From positions 2,879,563 through 2,943,562 of the forward strand of contig OX442422.1 in NCBI GenBank assembly GCA_949361645.1: DNA of 64,000 bases, given 5' to 3'. The stretch is from Spongilla lacustris (lineage: Eukaryota; Porifera; Demospongiae; Spongillida; Spongillidae). The notes under the pieces were generated by a model. The model did no database searches and was not told the DNA's origin. It saw nothing but the letters and a program-made list of their open reading frames with translations. The position numbers and the translations under genes are program-made. Positions 1 through 11,502 of this stretch are shown here, in pieces (positions within the stretch are counted from its first letter, which is position 1; every line of letters begins with the position of its first letter).

Positions 1-434
1 ACATGGTGTAATGTATTTGATGTGACCTGTCACCTATGTGTAGCAGTGATCATGATATACAAGAATAGAATCAGTGCCATTTATCATTACAATGCCTTAT
101 TTAGAAAACTTTTGCAATGAGTCCTAGACTATGCAGAGTTATTAGTAATTTTATTATCTTTATTTTTAAAAGTAAATACCTCAGTACAAATGACATGTGT
201 ATATTCGGCTCTGTGTGTGGTAACAGTAATAGATCCAAACACTAAGAATTCATGAAAATGCCAAATAAACACATGAAAATGTCACTAAAAGCATGTTCCA
301 AGTTGTCGAGTTGTGGATGTTGAGTAAACACAACCACCTTGCCACATCCAAACAGAGGTGTTCAATTACATAGACATAGTACTATTATGGAGGTGATGCA
401 AACATAAATTCCGCTCCTAGGAACACGTCTTTCA
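1..434. other. No recognisable feature
   Basis: AT-rich sequence with no convincing open frame, RNA gene or repeat. It abuts the 153-bp satellite, whose first partial copy begins near 430. Confidence 0.5.
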
Positions 435-2040
435 ATGCAAAGTAGACTGCAGGCACTCTGGAGCTGCAATGAATGTAAGAGTGTCCAGACCATCCTGTCC
501 AAAGTTATGGAGGGCAAAATAAATATAAATTTGAACTTCCACAGAAAAACACCGCTGACCAGACGAAACTACGCCCATATGACACGCCCTTCTACCGGGC
601 AGACTGCTGTCATGAGGTGTAGTGAATCTAAGAGTGTCCAGACAATCCTGTCCAAAGTTAAGAAGGGCAACAGGAATAGAATTTTGAACTTATGGACAAA
701 CACACAACTCACGTGACGAAACTACACCCATATGACACGCCCTTCTACCGGGCAGACTGCTGTCATGAGGTGTAGTGAATCTAAGAGTGTCCAGACAATC
801 CTGTCCAAAGTTAAGAAGGGCAACAGGAATAGAATTTTGAACTTATGGACAAACACACAACTCACGTGACGAAACCACGCCCATATGACACGCCCTTCTA
901 CTGGGTAGACTGCTGTCATGAGGTGTAGTGAATCTAAGAGTGTCCAGACAATCCTGTCCAAAGTTACGAAGGGTAACAGGAATAGAATTTTGAACTTATG
1001 CACAAACACACGACTCACGTGACGAAACCACGCCCATATGACACGCCCTTCTACCGGGTAGACTGCTGTCATGAGGTGTAGTGAATCTAAGAATGTCCAG
1101 ACAATCCTGTCCAAAGTTACGAAGGGCAACAGGAATGGAATTTTGAACTTATGCACAAACACACGACTCACGTGACAAAACCACGCCCATATGACACGCC
1201 CTTCTACCGGGCAGACTGCTGTCATGAGGTGTAGTGAATCTAAGAGTGTCCAGACAATCCTGTCCAAAGTTACGAAGAGCAACAGGAATAGAATTTTGAA
1301 CTTATGCACAAACACACAACTTACGTGACGAAACCACGCCCATATGACACGCCCTTCTACCGGGCAGACTGCTGTCATGAGGTGTAGTGAATCTAAGAGT
1401 GTCCAGACAATCCTGTCCAAAGTTACGAAGGGCAACAGGAATAGAATTTTGAACTTATGCACAAACACACAACTCACGTGACGAAACCACGCCCATATGA
1501 CACGCCCTTCTACTGGGCAGACTGCTGTCATGAGGTGTAGTGAATCTAAGAATGTCCAGACAATCCTGTCCAAAGTTACGAAGGGTAACAGAAATAGAAT
1601 TTTGAACTAATGCACAAACACACAACTCACGTGACGAAACCACGCCCATATGACACGCCCTTCTACCGGGCAGACTGCTGTCATGAGGTGTAGTGAATCT
1701 AAGAGTGTCCAGACAATCCTGTCCAAAGTTACGAAGAGCAACAGGAATAGAATTTTGAACTTATGCACAAACACACAACTCACGTGACGAAACCACGCCC
1801 ATATGACACGCCCTTCTACCGGGCAGACTGCTGTCATGAGGTGTAGTGAATCTAAGAATGTCCAGACAATCCTGTCCAAAGTTATGAAGGGTAACAGAAA
1901 TAGAATTTTGAACTAATGCACAAACACACAACTCACGTGACGAAACCACGCCCATATGACACGCCCTTCTACCGGATAGACTGCTGTCATGAGGTGTAGT
2001 GAATCTAAGAGTGTCCAGACAATCCTGTCCAAAGTTACAA
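435..2040. repeat. 153-bp tandem satellite, about 10 copies
   Basis: The motif GACACGCCCTTCTACCGGGC recurs every 153 bp (for example at 581, 734, 887, 1040 and onward). Each unit also carries GTGTCCAGACAATCCTGTCC and TCACGTGACGAAAC. Units differ by only a few substitutions. The first unit (435-590) is the most diverged, and the last decays after 2035 into unrelated sequence. Because 153 is divisible by three and the unit lacks stops in one minus-strand frame, it creates a long 51-aa-periodic open frame (722-1573) that I do not regard as a gene. Confidence 0.95.
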
Positions 2041-2675
2041 AGACCATCATGTCAAGTTACAAAGGGTGATGAAATACAAATTGATGATACATATGACTGG
2101 AAACCTGCCCAAAGTGATAAAGAAGCCCCCATGATTCACTAGCAAGAATGTGTGGCATAACAAGTGAAGCATTGTAATATAACACTGTAAACAACAAACC
2201 TGTAAGACATGCATGCATTTAGGAATGAGAAGCAGGAGATAAAATAATAATAATTTTGCTTAAGCATGTTTATGCGTAAAAATACATACACCGTGGCGGT
2301 GCTAAAGTATCAAGCTGCAGGGACGACCATATTTAATTGTCCCTATAAATATGTTTCCAGAAGTACATGTTCTGTAGCTGTTGTGTTTACGAGTGCGCTC
2401 CAAATATAGCGCACTGAAACTTATTAAGTCGAAAGAGGACATCGAACTATACATGATCTCAGGTTCTGATACTTACTTGCTTATAAGCCGAGTAGAATTT
2501 CTTAGTTCACGGAGTCTTCTTCAGCTGAAGTAAACGTTCCGGGTTACAATTAAACGCGTTGAGTCCAAGCTACAGCGATAAAACGCGATTCATTAAACCA
2601 CTTCCCGCAATAACGCGATTAAGCGGTTGTAACGTGATTAATCGCGGTACGCTTAAATTATTTTCCTACGGGTAT
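2041..2675. other. No recognisable feature
   Basis: Unique-looking sequence between the satellite and the G/T-rich repeat. I see short self-similar stretches with CGCGATTAA-like words at 2575-2650 but no gene or element ends. Confidence 0.4.
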
Positions 2676-3210
2676 TGACCCCAGCATGTGTGGGCACCCC
2701 TACAGGGTCTGGTAACCCCATCTGTAAGAGAGCTGGTGGCTCCACTACTTGCAGTGTGGTGGCATTAAATGTAAATTCACTTGCATTGTGCGGCTGTTGA
2801 GTTCACTTGCAGTGATCATGGGGATGTTGGTTTTGATGTGTGACCATTGGCCCCTTGAACTTGCAGTGAATGGTCACTGGTATTGTGCACTTGTAGTGAG
2901 AAGGCTGAGAAGGCTGCTGAAACTTGCAGTGAAGGAAATAGGTAGTGGGAGATAGGGCACCGTATGTGCGGGCTGCTAAGTGAAGGTGAATGGTTCCATA
3001 GATAGTGGGGGCATATGTGGCTTGTGGCTCCAGTTCATGGCTCCGCGAAATTGTCGGGGATGCCATTTCCACTTACAGTGTGACTCCATGGTGCATGCTT
3101 TATTGTGGGGGCCCCCCAATGACCCTGCAGGGGTTTTAGCAGCTGGTGGATGCCTCGCTGGCAGTCTGATGACTCCATCTCTGTAATTGCTCCACTGGTA
3201 ATAACTGGAC
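2676..3210 (+). repeat. G/T-rich long-period repeat, first unit
   Basis: This unit begins with TTGACCCCAGCATGTGTGGG, which recurs at about 5690. It continues through GTAACCCCATCTGTAAGAGA, which recurs near 5738 and 6490. It contains many copies of a short word like TTCACTTGCAGTG. It is cut at 3211 by a TA-flanked foldback element and resumes at 4714. Confidence 0.85.
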
Positions 3211-3212
3211 TA

Positions 3213-4711
3213 CAGTGGAAACCATCACACTTGCTCCTATAATTTTTTTGTACTGTTATTTTGTTCACTTGAATATATTTCAATAACAATGAGATCAAAT
3301 GAAAATCTGACAAGGCAGGTATAGTGTACAACTATTTTTCAATATATACTGAAAGTTAAAAAGCATCACGTGACTATTTACTTTTGTTATTAACACTTGT
3401 TGTGACCCCAGTACAAAAAAAATTGTGAGCATAATTCCTTCTCCTGTAGGCAATAGATCTTGACCATATTCGCAATATATCTAAAGAACAAGCATTAGCA
3501 ACCTTTGGCCGAGTCGGTTTTTAAGTCCGGTAAATAGTTACGGTATTATCGAGCTAGATATGCGTTTTTAGCTCGTAAAAGCTTAGCGATGCTATTTCGT
3601 AGTACGCTCTCACTGGACTGCTATATTTCGCTTCCGAGTCGTCACATGTTAGATCTATCGCGAAATCGTACTTGGGAGGCAATAGACCCTTCTTTGCCGT
3701 TAAAAAAGTGCCATCAGAGCTGAGTACCTGAAAACCTCCGCCATATCGCGATGAATTACATTTGAAACGTCATCATTGCATCATTTTGTATCGTGAATAT
3801 ATTTATAATGTGACGTATCGGCAGAGATAATATAGCATCAAATTGGGCAGGTTACAAGAAACGTCAAAAAGCAAGAGGCAACTCTAAAGCTGGAAGGGAA
3901 GCGTACCCAATTAGCTATTTGGAAGCTGCCATCTAGGATTCGAAGCTTTGGGTGATAGAACGCTAGCCTTGGCGAATGTCTTGATGGTCCATAAAGCTTC
4001 CCAATTTGATGCTACTGATTTACTAAACGTTCGCCGTGAGTGGCTGCAAGATGCAGCATCGCTAGGTTAAGAACCATTTTCACAATCCCTTGCATCCATT
4101 CGTATTATCGTCACATTATAAATATATTCACGATACAAAATGACGAAATGATGACGTTTCAAATGTAATTCATCGCGATATGGCGGAGGTTTTCAGGTAC
4201 TCAGCTCTGATGGCACTTTTTTAACGGCAAAGAAGGGTCTATTGCCTCCCAAGTACGATTTCGCGATAGATCTAACATGTGACGACTCGGAAGCGAAATA
4301 TAGCAGTCCAGTGAGAGCGTACTACGAAATAGCATCGCTAAGCTTTTACGAGCTAAAAACGCATACCTAGCTCGATAATACCGTAACTATTTACCGGACT
4401 TAAAAACCGACTCGGCCAAAGGTTGCTAATGCTTGTTCTTTAGATGCATTGCGAATTTGGTCAAGATCTATTGCCTACAGGAGGAGGAATTATGTTCACA
4501 ATTTTTTTTGTACTGGGGTCACAACAAGTGTTAATAACAAAAGTAAATAGTCACGTGATGCTTTTTAACTTTCAGTATATATTGAAAAATAGTTGTACAC
4601 TATACCTGCGTTGTCAGATTTCCATTTGATCTCATTGTTATTGAAATATATTCAAGTGAACAAAATAACAGTACAAAAAAATTATAGGAGCAAGTGTGAT
4701 GGTTTCCACTG
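3213..4711. mobile_element. Foldback TIR element, 603-bp arms, TA target duplication
   Basis: The left end starts CAGTGGAAACCATCACAC and the right end is its reverse complement, each flanked by TA (3211-3212 and 4712-4713). The arms 3213-3815 and 4109-4711 are almost perfect inverted repeats. The 293-bp loop (3816-4108) holds a second inverted pair, TAGCATCAAATTGGG at 3833 and CCCAATTTGATGCTA at 4000. There is no transposase frame. The TA duplication and CAGTG ends are typical of non-autonomous Tc1/mariner (pogo-like) elements. Superfamily assignment is inference from the ends only. Confidence 0.9.
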
Positions 4712-4713
4712 TA

Positions 4714-7030
4714 TTACATGTAAGTTCACTTGCGGTAATAGTTCTGTCCACTTGTAGTGAGGGAGCTGACCCCTGCATGGGCTATTAACTCAACATACAG
4801 TGAAAGACACATAGTGTGCAGGAGTGCCGAGGGGGTGGGTCCCAGTGTGTGGGGTAGTTGCAGTGAAGGCTAATGGTTCCACTGGTAGTGTTTGGAGTAG
4901 CGTGGGTGTACGTACAGTACATGTAGTTCATGGCTTCCTCTAAAATTTGGGGAGTACTTGTAGTGCGATGGCTGGCATCTCCATTGGCACATAGCTATTG
5001 ACCCAGCTTATGTGGGCAGTGTAGTTCTGGTAACCCCATCTGTGAGAGAGCTGGTGGCTATACTGTTAGCAGTGTGTAGGTATTAAATGTAAGTTCACTT
5101 GTCTTGTGCGGCTGTTAAGTTCACTTGCAGTTATGGGGAATGGTCGTTCTAATGTGTGAGAATGGCCATGGCCCCATGAACCTGCGGTAAATGTTCATTG
5201 GTATGGTGCACTTGTAGCGATATGGCTGGTAATCTTGGCTGATGAAATATGCAGCGAAGGATAGGTACATGTAGTGGGAGATACTCCTGCTAAGTGAGGG
5301 CTAAATTGGTTCCATGGATAGCGGGGGGCTCCAGTTCATGGCTCTCCTAATATTGTGGGGGGTGCCAATTGCAATTGCACTGTTGTGAGTTTCCACCAGC
5401 CTGATTATTCTGGGGGCCCCAATTACCCTGGGGTGTTTGGCAGCTGGTTGCTACCTTGCTGACAGTCCGATAACCGCTGGTGCTAACCGGACGTGCAGTA
5501 TGGGGCTATTAAGTTCACTTGCATTAATGGTTTCAATGATACTGTCCGCTTGCAGTGAGGGAGCTGATCTCATTGGTCCCTGGGCCGTACGATGACTCAA
5601 TGTGCAGTGAAGGGGGCAGGTATACGCACAGTACATGTAGTTCATGGCTTGTGGTGCGAGGGTTGGCATCTCCACTGGCCTCATACCTATTGACCCCAGC
5701 ATGTGTGGGCACCCCTGCTGGCAATGCAGGGTCTGGTAACCCCATCTGTAAGAGAGCTGGTGGCTCCACTACTTGCAGTGTGGTGGCATTAAATGTAAAT
5801 TCACTTGCATTGTGCGGCTGTTGAGTTCACTTGCAGTGATCATGGGGGATGTTGGTTGTGATGTGTGACCATTGGCCCCTTGAACTTGCAGTGAATGGTC
5901 ACCGGTATGGTGAACTTGTAGTGAGAAGGCTGAGAAGGCTGCTGAAACATGCAGTGAAGGATAGGTAGTGGGAGATAGGGCACCGTATGTGCGGGCTGCT
6001 AAGTGAGGGTGAATGGTTCCATAGATAGTGGGGGCATGTGTGACTCCAGTTCATGGCTCCCTGAAATTGCGGTAGGTGCCATTTCCACTTGCAGTGTGAC
6101 TCCATGCACCAGCATGCATTATTGTGGTGTCCCCCAGTGACCCCAGGAAGTTTAGTAGCTGGTGGCTTCCCTGCTGGCAGTCTGATAACTCCATCTGGAA
6201 TGTCTCCACTGGTGCTAACTGGAATGCAGTGTGGGTTTTTAAGTTCATTTGCATTACTGTCTGCCTGCAATGAGGCTGGTCCCAGTGTGTGGGGCACTTG
6301 TAGTGAGGGCTAATGGTCAGTGTTTGGAGAGCGGTGGGTGTACGTTCAGTGCATGTACATGTAGTTCATGGCTTCCCCTGAAATTCGGGGACTGTTTAAT
6401 TGCTTGTAGTGTGACAGCTGGCATCTCCACTGGCATCATACCTATTGACCCAAGCATGTGTGGGCACCCCTGCTGCCAGTGCAGGGTCTGGTAACCCCAT
6501 CTGTAAGAGAGCTGGTGGCTCCACTGCTTGCAGTGTGGATGTATTATTTGTAAGTTCGTGAGGCAGTAGTGATGGGGACTGGTGGTTTTGCTGTGTGGGG
6601 ATGGCTCCATTGTCCCCTTGAACTTGCAGCGAACAATCATTAGTGGGGGTGTGGAGGGGGACTGGACCAATGGGGTTCTGCTTACATGTAGATGTAAGGC
6701 CATTTGCAGTGAGGGCTTGGTAGTGTTGGGAGGGGGCATGTGTGGTTTCCCTTGGTACATGTACATGTAGTTCATGGCTGCCCTGAAATTGTGAGGGCTG
6801 CATGCCAACTCCATTTGCAGTGAGAGGGTTAGCAGTGTCTCCACTGGTATTGACCCCATTGGTTAGTTGGTGGCTCCTGTGAAGGGTCTGATATGGGCGG
6901 GTGGTTCCATAGGTAGTGCGGGTTGGTGGCTTTGCATGGCATCTGTTGGTTATTCGGGGCTGCTGTCTGGACTTGCAATGTAGTAGTCAGGGCCCATATG
7001 TTGGGGGGCGGGGCCGGTGGCTCCTTTAGT
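4714..7030 (+). repeat. G/T-rich long-period repeat, continuation
   Basis: Units of about 0.7 kb: the marker word GTAACCCCATCTGT occurs near 5032, 5738 and 6490. Shared sub-blocks include a shared block ending TTCACTTGCAGTGA (5790-5840, matching 2765-2815) and ATGTAGTTCATGGCT. Short minus-strand open frames here are chance products of the repeat. The DNA resembles a satellite of compound short motifs; I see no coding function. Confidence 0.8.
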
Positions 7031-7048
7031 GATTTAGCGGCTGCTTAC

Positions 7049-7164
7049 TCCCTACAACCACCATCGTCAGTGGTATGACCGCCGTCTCTACCGTTCTCGA
7101 TCTCCCCATCCTCGTCGAATGTATCTTGAATATCGATCATCGTATCCGTACCGCTCGAACTCAT
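7049..7164 (-). CDS. Candidate first exon of an unidentified acidic protein
   Basis: On the minus strand an ATG at 7164-7162 opens 38 codons beginning MSSSGTDTMIDIQDTFDEDG. The frame ends at a good splice donor, GTAAGC (7048-7043), after AGG GA, leaving phase 2. The residues are Ser/Thr then strongly Asp/Glu/Gly-rich, as in disordered N-termini. The intron would run into the G/T-rich repeat and no second exon was found. The plus strand is also open here and reads as an Arg/Ser/Tyr-rich tail ending at 7173, so the coding strand is not proven. The family is not recognised. Confidence 0.3.
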
Positions 7165-7324
7165 CCGCCGATTGAAACTCTTACGAGCTTGTCTTCAGTG
7201 GACGTCGCCATGCATATCGTTTATCTACACAGAAGATAACGAATATCAACTGTGACAGGGACGATAGATTAAATACTTACCCAGCTAGCTAGCGCAGTAT
7301 TAGGTGTGGCTATAAGTTATCCAA

Positions 7325-7787
7325 GTCTCAGCCCACAGGAAGTAGTTGCATATTCATGTACTTTTGGTATGGAAGCGGTTCACGCACGTACAATGGCGCG
7401 ATACGAGCGGGAAACTTGTACCAACTTTGCGCCGCTGTATTTCCGTAACTGATGACATAAAAATTATCGAACAGAACAAATCGATAGTTATAGGACCTCT
7501 CTACCTACAAACCGAATTTGAAGCGATTTGATTACTCCTACCTAAAGTTATGGTGGGTTTGAACCCGGTGGGGTATCGGACGTTGCAATACTGGCACGGA
7601 GCAAGTGCAAGACCCCAAAATGTATTTTACCGTAGGGAAATAGTGTAGTATGAAGTGTTGAAAATGGATAGTTGATAGCGTTAACCGTTCGGAAGATATA
7701 GCGATTCAAAGGAGAAGCATTTTTATAACATTTTATATATATATATGCGAAACGACATTTTCTCGTGAACTGTCCCATATATAATAT
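7325..7787 (+). repeat. Dispersed repeat (about 460 bp), copy 1
   Basis: This copy runs from GCCCACAGGAAGTAGTTGC to ACTGTCCCATATATAA. It carries GTTTGAACCCGGTGGGGTAT and ACCGTTCGGAAGATATAGCG. The same element occurs at 28300-28760 (plus), 19120-19555 (minus) and, more diverged, 18690-19135 (plus). No terminal structure or coding frame was recognised. Confidence 0.85.
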
Positions 7788-8586
7788 ATATCAGAGTGCA
7801 GTACACTATACACGTGACTCACCTCGTCAGTTGAATTTACAGAAGCTCCATGCACTTTTGATTAACTTCGTCCATCATTATCGCCCCTTTGTGCCGCATC
7901 TAGAAGGTCCTGTTCTTTATTCTAACGTTTGAAACTGTACAAGATAAATGTTCATTTTTGCACATGAGTAGTATATACATGCACATGTATGATCGTAAAA
8001 ACCAGAGGTCATCAAATTGGGGGCGTATACCGCTTGTACGTTAACACAACATGTTCATGATCATACTCAATTATCATATCTCCCTTTCTGAGTTAGAAAT
8101 CGTACAGTGTACCTCCTTTTTACTTGGTCGTAGAGTGGTCATGTCCATTCTCGGCAATTTCCTAAATTGCCGCTATGCTCCCATCATTCAAAAAGAAATG
8201 TCGAAATTCAATTGTAAATTATTCAAGGCCGTTACACATCACATACATGTATACATGACTCTTTGACTTCTAATTAACATACCCCGTAGCCAATTTCTTC
8301 TTTCAAAATTTCAAATTGCTCGTAGGAATTTTTATTGACCTGGATGAAACACATCGAACATGGAGTGCACAGTAATTAATGTTATTACGTACAGCACTGG
8401 TGCCACAAGTTTCACAGCCAATACTATATACATGTATTTTCTTGGTTGTAAACTGATCATGAAGCATTATTTACAAACACATACACACCTGCCCATATGC
8501 ATGCACTACACTGTGCACCTCTCTGGGGACCTTCTTGCTTCTCCATGAACACATCATTTGGAACATGTGTGATGTCTTACATGTAG
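7788..8586. other. AT-rich non-coding sequence, probably intron or intergenic
   Basis: Contains no credible open frame. It ends with a pyrimidine-poor but usable acceptor (ATGTAG) at 8586 before the exon that begins at 8587. Confidence 0.4.
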
Positions 8587-10714
8587 CTGCCCAGCATTAG
8601 TCACCCCCAATCAGCTGCAATGGGCCTAGTCTCCTTCCCCATCAGCATTGGGTCCAGACATAGTTACAACAGGTCCAGACCCCCACAACAGTCAATAACA
8701 ACAGAGACCCCAATTTGCTCGTCAGCAGGTATACTCACTTTTTTCTAATTCATTAAAAACATACTTTATTTTAGGGTGTGTAACCGATTTTCAGGTTTTG
8801 CAGGTTAACCGATTATTCGCGATTACCTATTCGCCGGTCGACTATGCATTTAGAAGAATAGCAGGTTACCGATTTCAGAATTTCCTTTAGTCGAAATAAC
8901 CGATTCTGTTTTTCTTAGTTGCGATTAGTCGATATTCGTTTCCTTCATATGCAGAAATCGGTAGGAAATCGATTACCCTTTTTATATGCCCTTCGCTTTT
9001 GTACAAAGGGTTAATTAATCGATAAACAGAAACATGTTTGCCATGATGTAATGAACATTATTCTGGGGACCCGGCTGAAATAGTAAAGGTAACCATCTGC
9101 AGAGATAATATACTATCTCTGCCATCAGTCCAATCAACGTAAATACGCGCAGTCAGTGGGGACGGCGATTTAAATACGTTCGCGCTCTCTGCAGTAGATA
9201 TAGTACATGTGCGTTAATCGAATGTGCTATATGTACTCTTATGTACACAGCAGCACAGGTGACTGGCTCTTTTTCCAGACGTTCAGCCATAACCATAGAT
9301 ATTTAATATCTACGCCATAACATTATGAAATCGTACATGTCTTGATTGGCGGCTTTGGCATATGCGTGGAAAGGTACCCAACTTGCAAGAACGTGTTCTT
9401 AGGTGAAAAAATATTTGAAGCACTTATAATTCCCATCCACCTGGATGTGGCGTCACATTGGAATGCACCTCGTTCCCAGTCCCTACGGATACTATCTTAT
9501 AAGGGACGTGTAACTGTTGTTTTAATGTTGGCTGATAAGTAATAAAACTGGCTATACGTGTATAGACTTGAGAAACTGTGATTTACCTGGCCAATATCAA
9601 ACATCGGAAAAACCTCGAAAAACCTAGGTAATCGTTGGCAAATTAGTGGTGCACTAATCGCCAAAATCGATTTAATTTTTCTAATAACCGATTTTCAAGT
9701 TGCTATTAACCTGAAAAATCGATTGGACTTTTTTTCCGGCATAGTCGAAATAATTGATTTTGATTTATGAAAAAGGTTACACACCCTACTTTATTTGTTT
9801 CTGCACATCATAAAATAAGAACATTAGATGTGATCAAACAGGGGCACAAAATGACATGATTATTGTGGGGTGGGCCTGCTAATGTATTTTTAAAGAGGCT
9901 GGGCCTGTTTATATATAATTCATTGCCCATATATGTCAGGGGAGAGAGCTACATGTATACTGTATGCGCAAGTTGGCCTCTGACTGTCTATCACAGAGCT
10001 GTGCGTTCTCTGCTAACAGAGCATCTTGAACCTGCAAGGTAAGGGGACAAGGTAAGGGGACATGAACGGAGGTGACATGGATGGAGGTGACATGGATGGA
10101 GGTGACATGGATGGAGATGACATGGATGGAGGTGACATGGATGGAGGTAAGGGGACATGGATGGAGGTAAGGGGACATGGATGGAGGTAAGGGGACATGG
10201 ACGGACGTAAGGAGACATGGATAGAGGTATGGGGACAGGGATGGAGGTAAGGGGACATGGATGGAGGTAAGGGGACATGGATGGAGGTAAGGGGACATGG
10301 ATAGAGGTAAGGGGACATGGATGGAGGTAAGGGGACATGGATGGAGGTAAGGGGACATGGATGGAGGTAAGGGGACATGGATGGAGGTAAGGGGACATGG
10401 ATGGAGGTAAGGGAACATGGATGGAGGTAAGGGGACATGGATGGAGGTAAGGGGACATGGATGGAGGTAAGGGGACATGCATGGATGGAGGTAAGGGGAC
10501 ATGGATGGAGGTAAGGGAACATGGATGGAGGTAAGGGGACATGGATGGAGGTAAGGGGACATTTGTGCAACTCGAGCTAAGCCACACGCCAATGGAATTT
10601 CCTTCTCCCCCCTCTCCTCCTCTACCCCCCACCTCATAATAGCAGTTATTTAGTGATGACATGGATGGGGAATTGGGCTCCTCACTGAAGGAGATACTGG
10701 AGAGGGCAGAAGCA
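8587..10714 (+). CDS. Partial host gene, three phase-compatible exons, family unknown
   Basis: Exon a (8587-8728) reads from LPSISHPQSAAMG to TETPICSSA and ends in phase 1 before GTATAC. Exon b (9999-10038, acceptor CAGAG) reads AVRSLLTEHLEPA and ends in phase 2 at AG|GTAAGG. Exon c (10654-10714, after TTATTTAG) reads SDDMDGELGSSLKEILERAEA and ends in phase 0 at a consensus GTAAGT. All three join in one frame without stops, which is the main evidence. The b-c part looks helical and acidic. Intron a-b contains a complete hAT element and intron b-c a 20-bp minisatellite. A more standard acceptor for exon b two bases upstream would break the frame after exon a. I do not recognise the product, and neither terminus was found. 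Confidence 0.45.
8772..9788. mobile_element. Non-autonomous hAT element, 8-bp target duplication
   Basis: The ends are TAGGGTGTGTAACC and its reverse complement, flanked by the perfect 8-bp duplication CTTTATTT (8764-8771 and 9789-9796). Subterminal DNA is rich in short words such as AACCGATT and ATCGATT on both sides. An 8-bp duplication is the hAT hallmark. The element lies in an intron of the gene at 8587-10714, has no transposase frame, and shares its ends with the element at 51825-53837. Confidence 0.88.
10039..10562 (+). repeat. 20-bp minisatellite built on a splice-donor sequence
   Basis: About 20 copies of GGTAAGGGGACATGGATGGA with few variants, preceded (10071-10139) by a shorter 15-bp form lacking the AAGGGGA-type segment. 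The array starts exactly at the 5' splice site of exon b (CAAG|GTAAGGGGAC), so the donor appears to have been amplified. No unit has a stop in any minus-strand frame, which produces three overlapping Pro/Ser/His-rich open frames that are not genes. Confidence 0.93.
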
Positions 10715-11502
10715 GTAAGTACTGAGTTTGCTGAAGTTACCCAGTTGTCCAGTAGTTACGCTGAACGTGTAACTTTTATATTTTAAAACACCCGAAAATT
10801 CTAATTATTGCATCATTAGCTAAATGTGTACACATGTACATACTACGTGCACGTGTTACTACACAACACCCACACTAAGTTCACAACTCTACTTATAATT
10901 ACAATGTGCACGTGACATGTGGAACTACTTGTACAGGTATAGCTAATATAGTACATGTCCATGTAGCTGCAGCTGGGCATTAGCTTCATGCATGCAGACT
11001 GTGCTTCCAATTGTGATACCTTTTGGCTTCTTTTCCTTACGTATATACAATTGAAGGAAGTTCTGTTTACGTGCCCAATTTACGTGCATAACGATAGCGG
11101 CTGCTTTATTACATGGCATGACATGGCATTTGGCATGATAGGATGACGATAGCGTAGGCATAAATTCATAAACACGTAACCCGATAATGAGCGCTAGAAG
11201 AATATTGTAGGAGCGAGAGGTTTGTCGTTAATATGCACAGCTCAGCTTTGAATTACATCGGTCTAAAGTTGGAAGGGGAGAGGCTGATAATAGTGTAAGA
11301 AATATGAATTGTATTCATGTAATGTAGGTATTTCTCTAGAGGTGAGCACACTAAAAATCCCATGACAAGGTGTCGGGCGTAATCGTCATAATGAGTTTAT
11401 AAAAGCGCGCACCACTTAATCACATGCAGCGCTTGTACATTGTAAATATATCTGTACAGCAACACGTACCACTAGCTACAAGTGAGCTGTAGACTAAGGA
11501 TA
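10715..11502. other. Intergenic or intronic DNA upstream of a receptor fragment
   Basis: Begins with a consensus donor GTAAGT. The rest is AT-rich with ACATGT words and no credible exon. The last 100 bp would contain any promoter of the 7TM fragment, but I see no specific element I can defend. Confidence 0.35.

Noticed and set aside
722..1573. 283-codon minus-strand frame with 51-residue repeats
   Set aside because: It is fully explained by the 153-bp satellite whose unit length is a multiple of three; no domain, no start context, no non-repetitive part.
7555..7580. tRNA-like GTTTGAACCCGG words in the dispersed repeat
   Set aside because: The GGTTCGAA-like word suggested a tRNA-derived SINE box, but I could not fold a cloverleaf or find an A box at the right distance.
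9936..10662. Three overlapping Pro/Ser/His-rich minus-strand frames
   Set aside because: They are the three readings of the stop-free 20-bp minisatellite.
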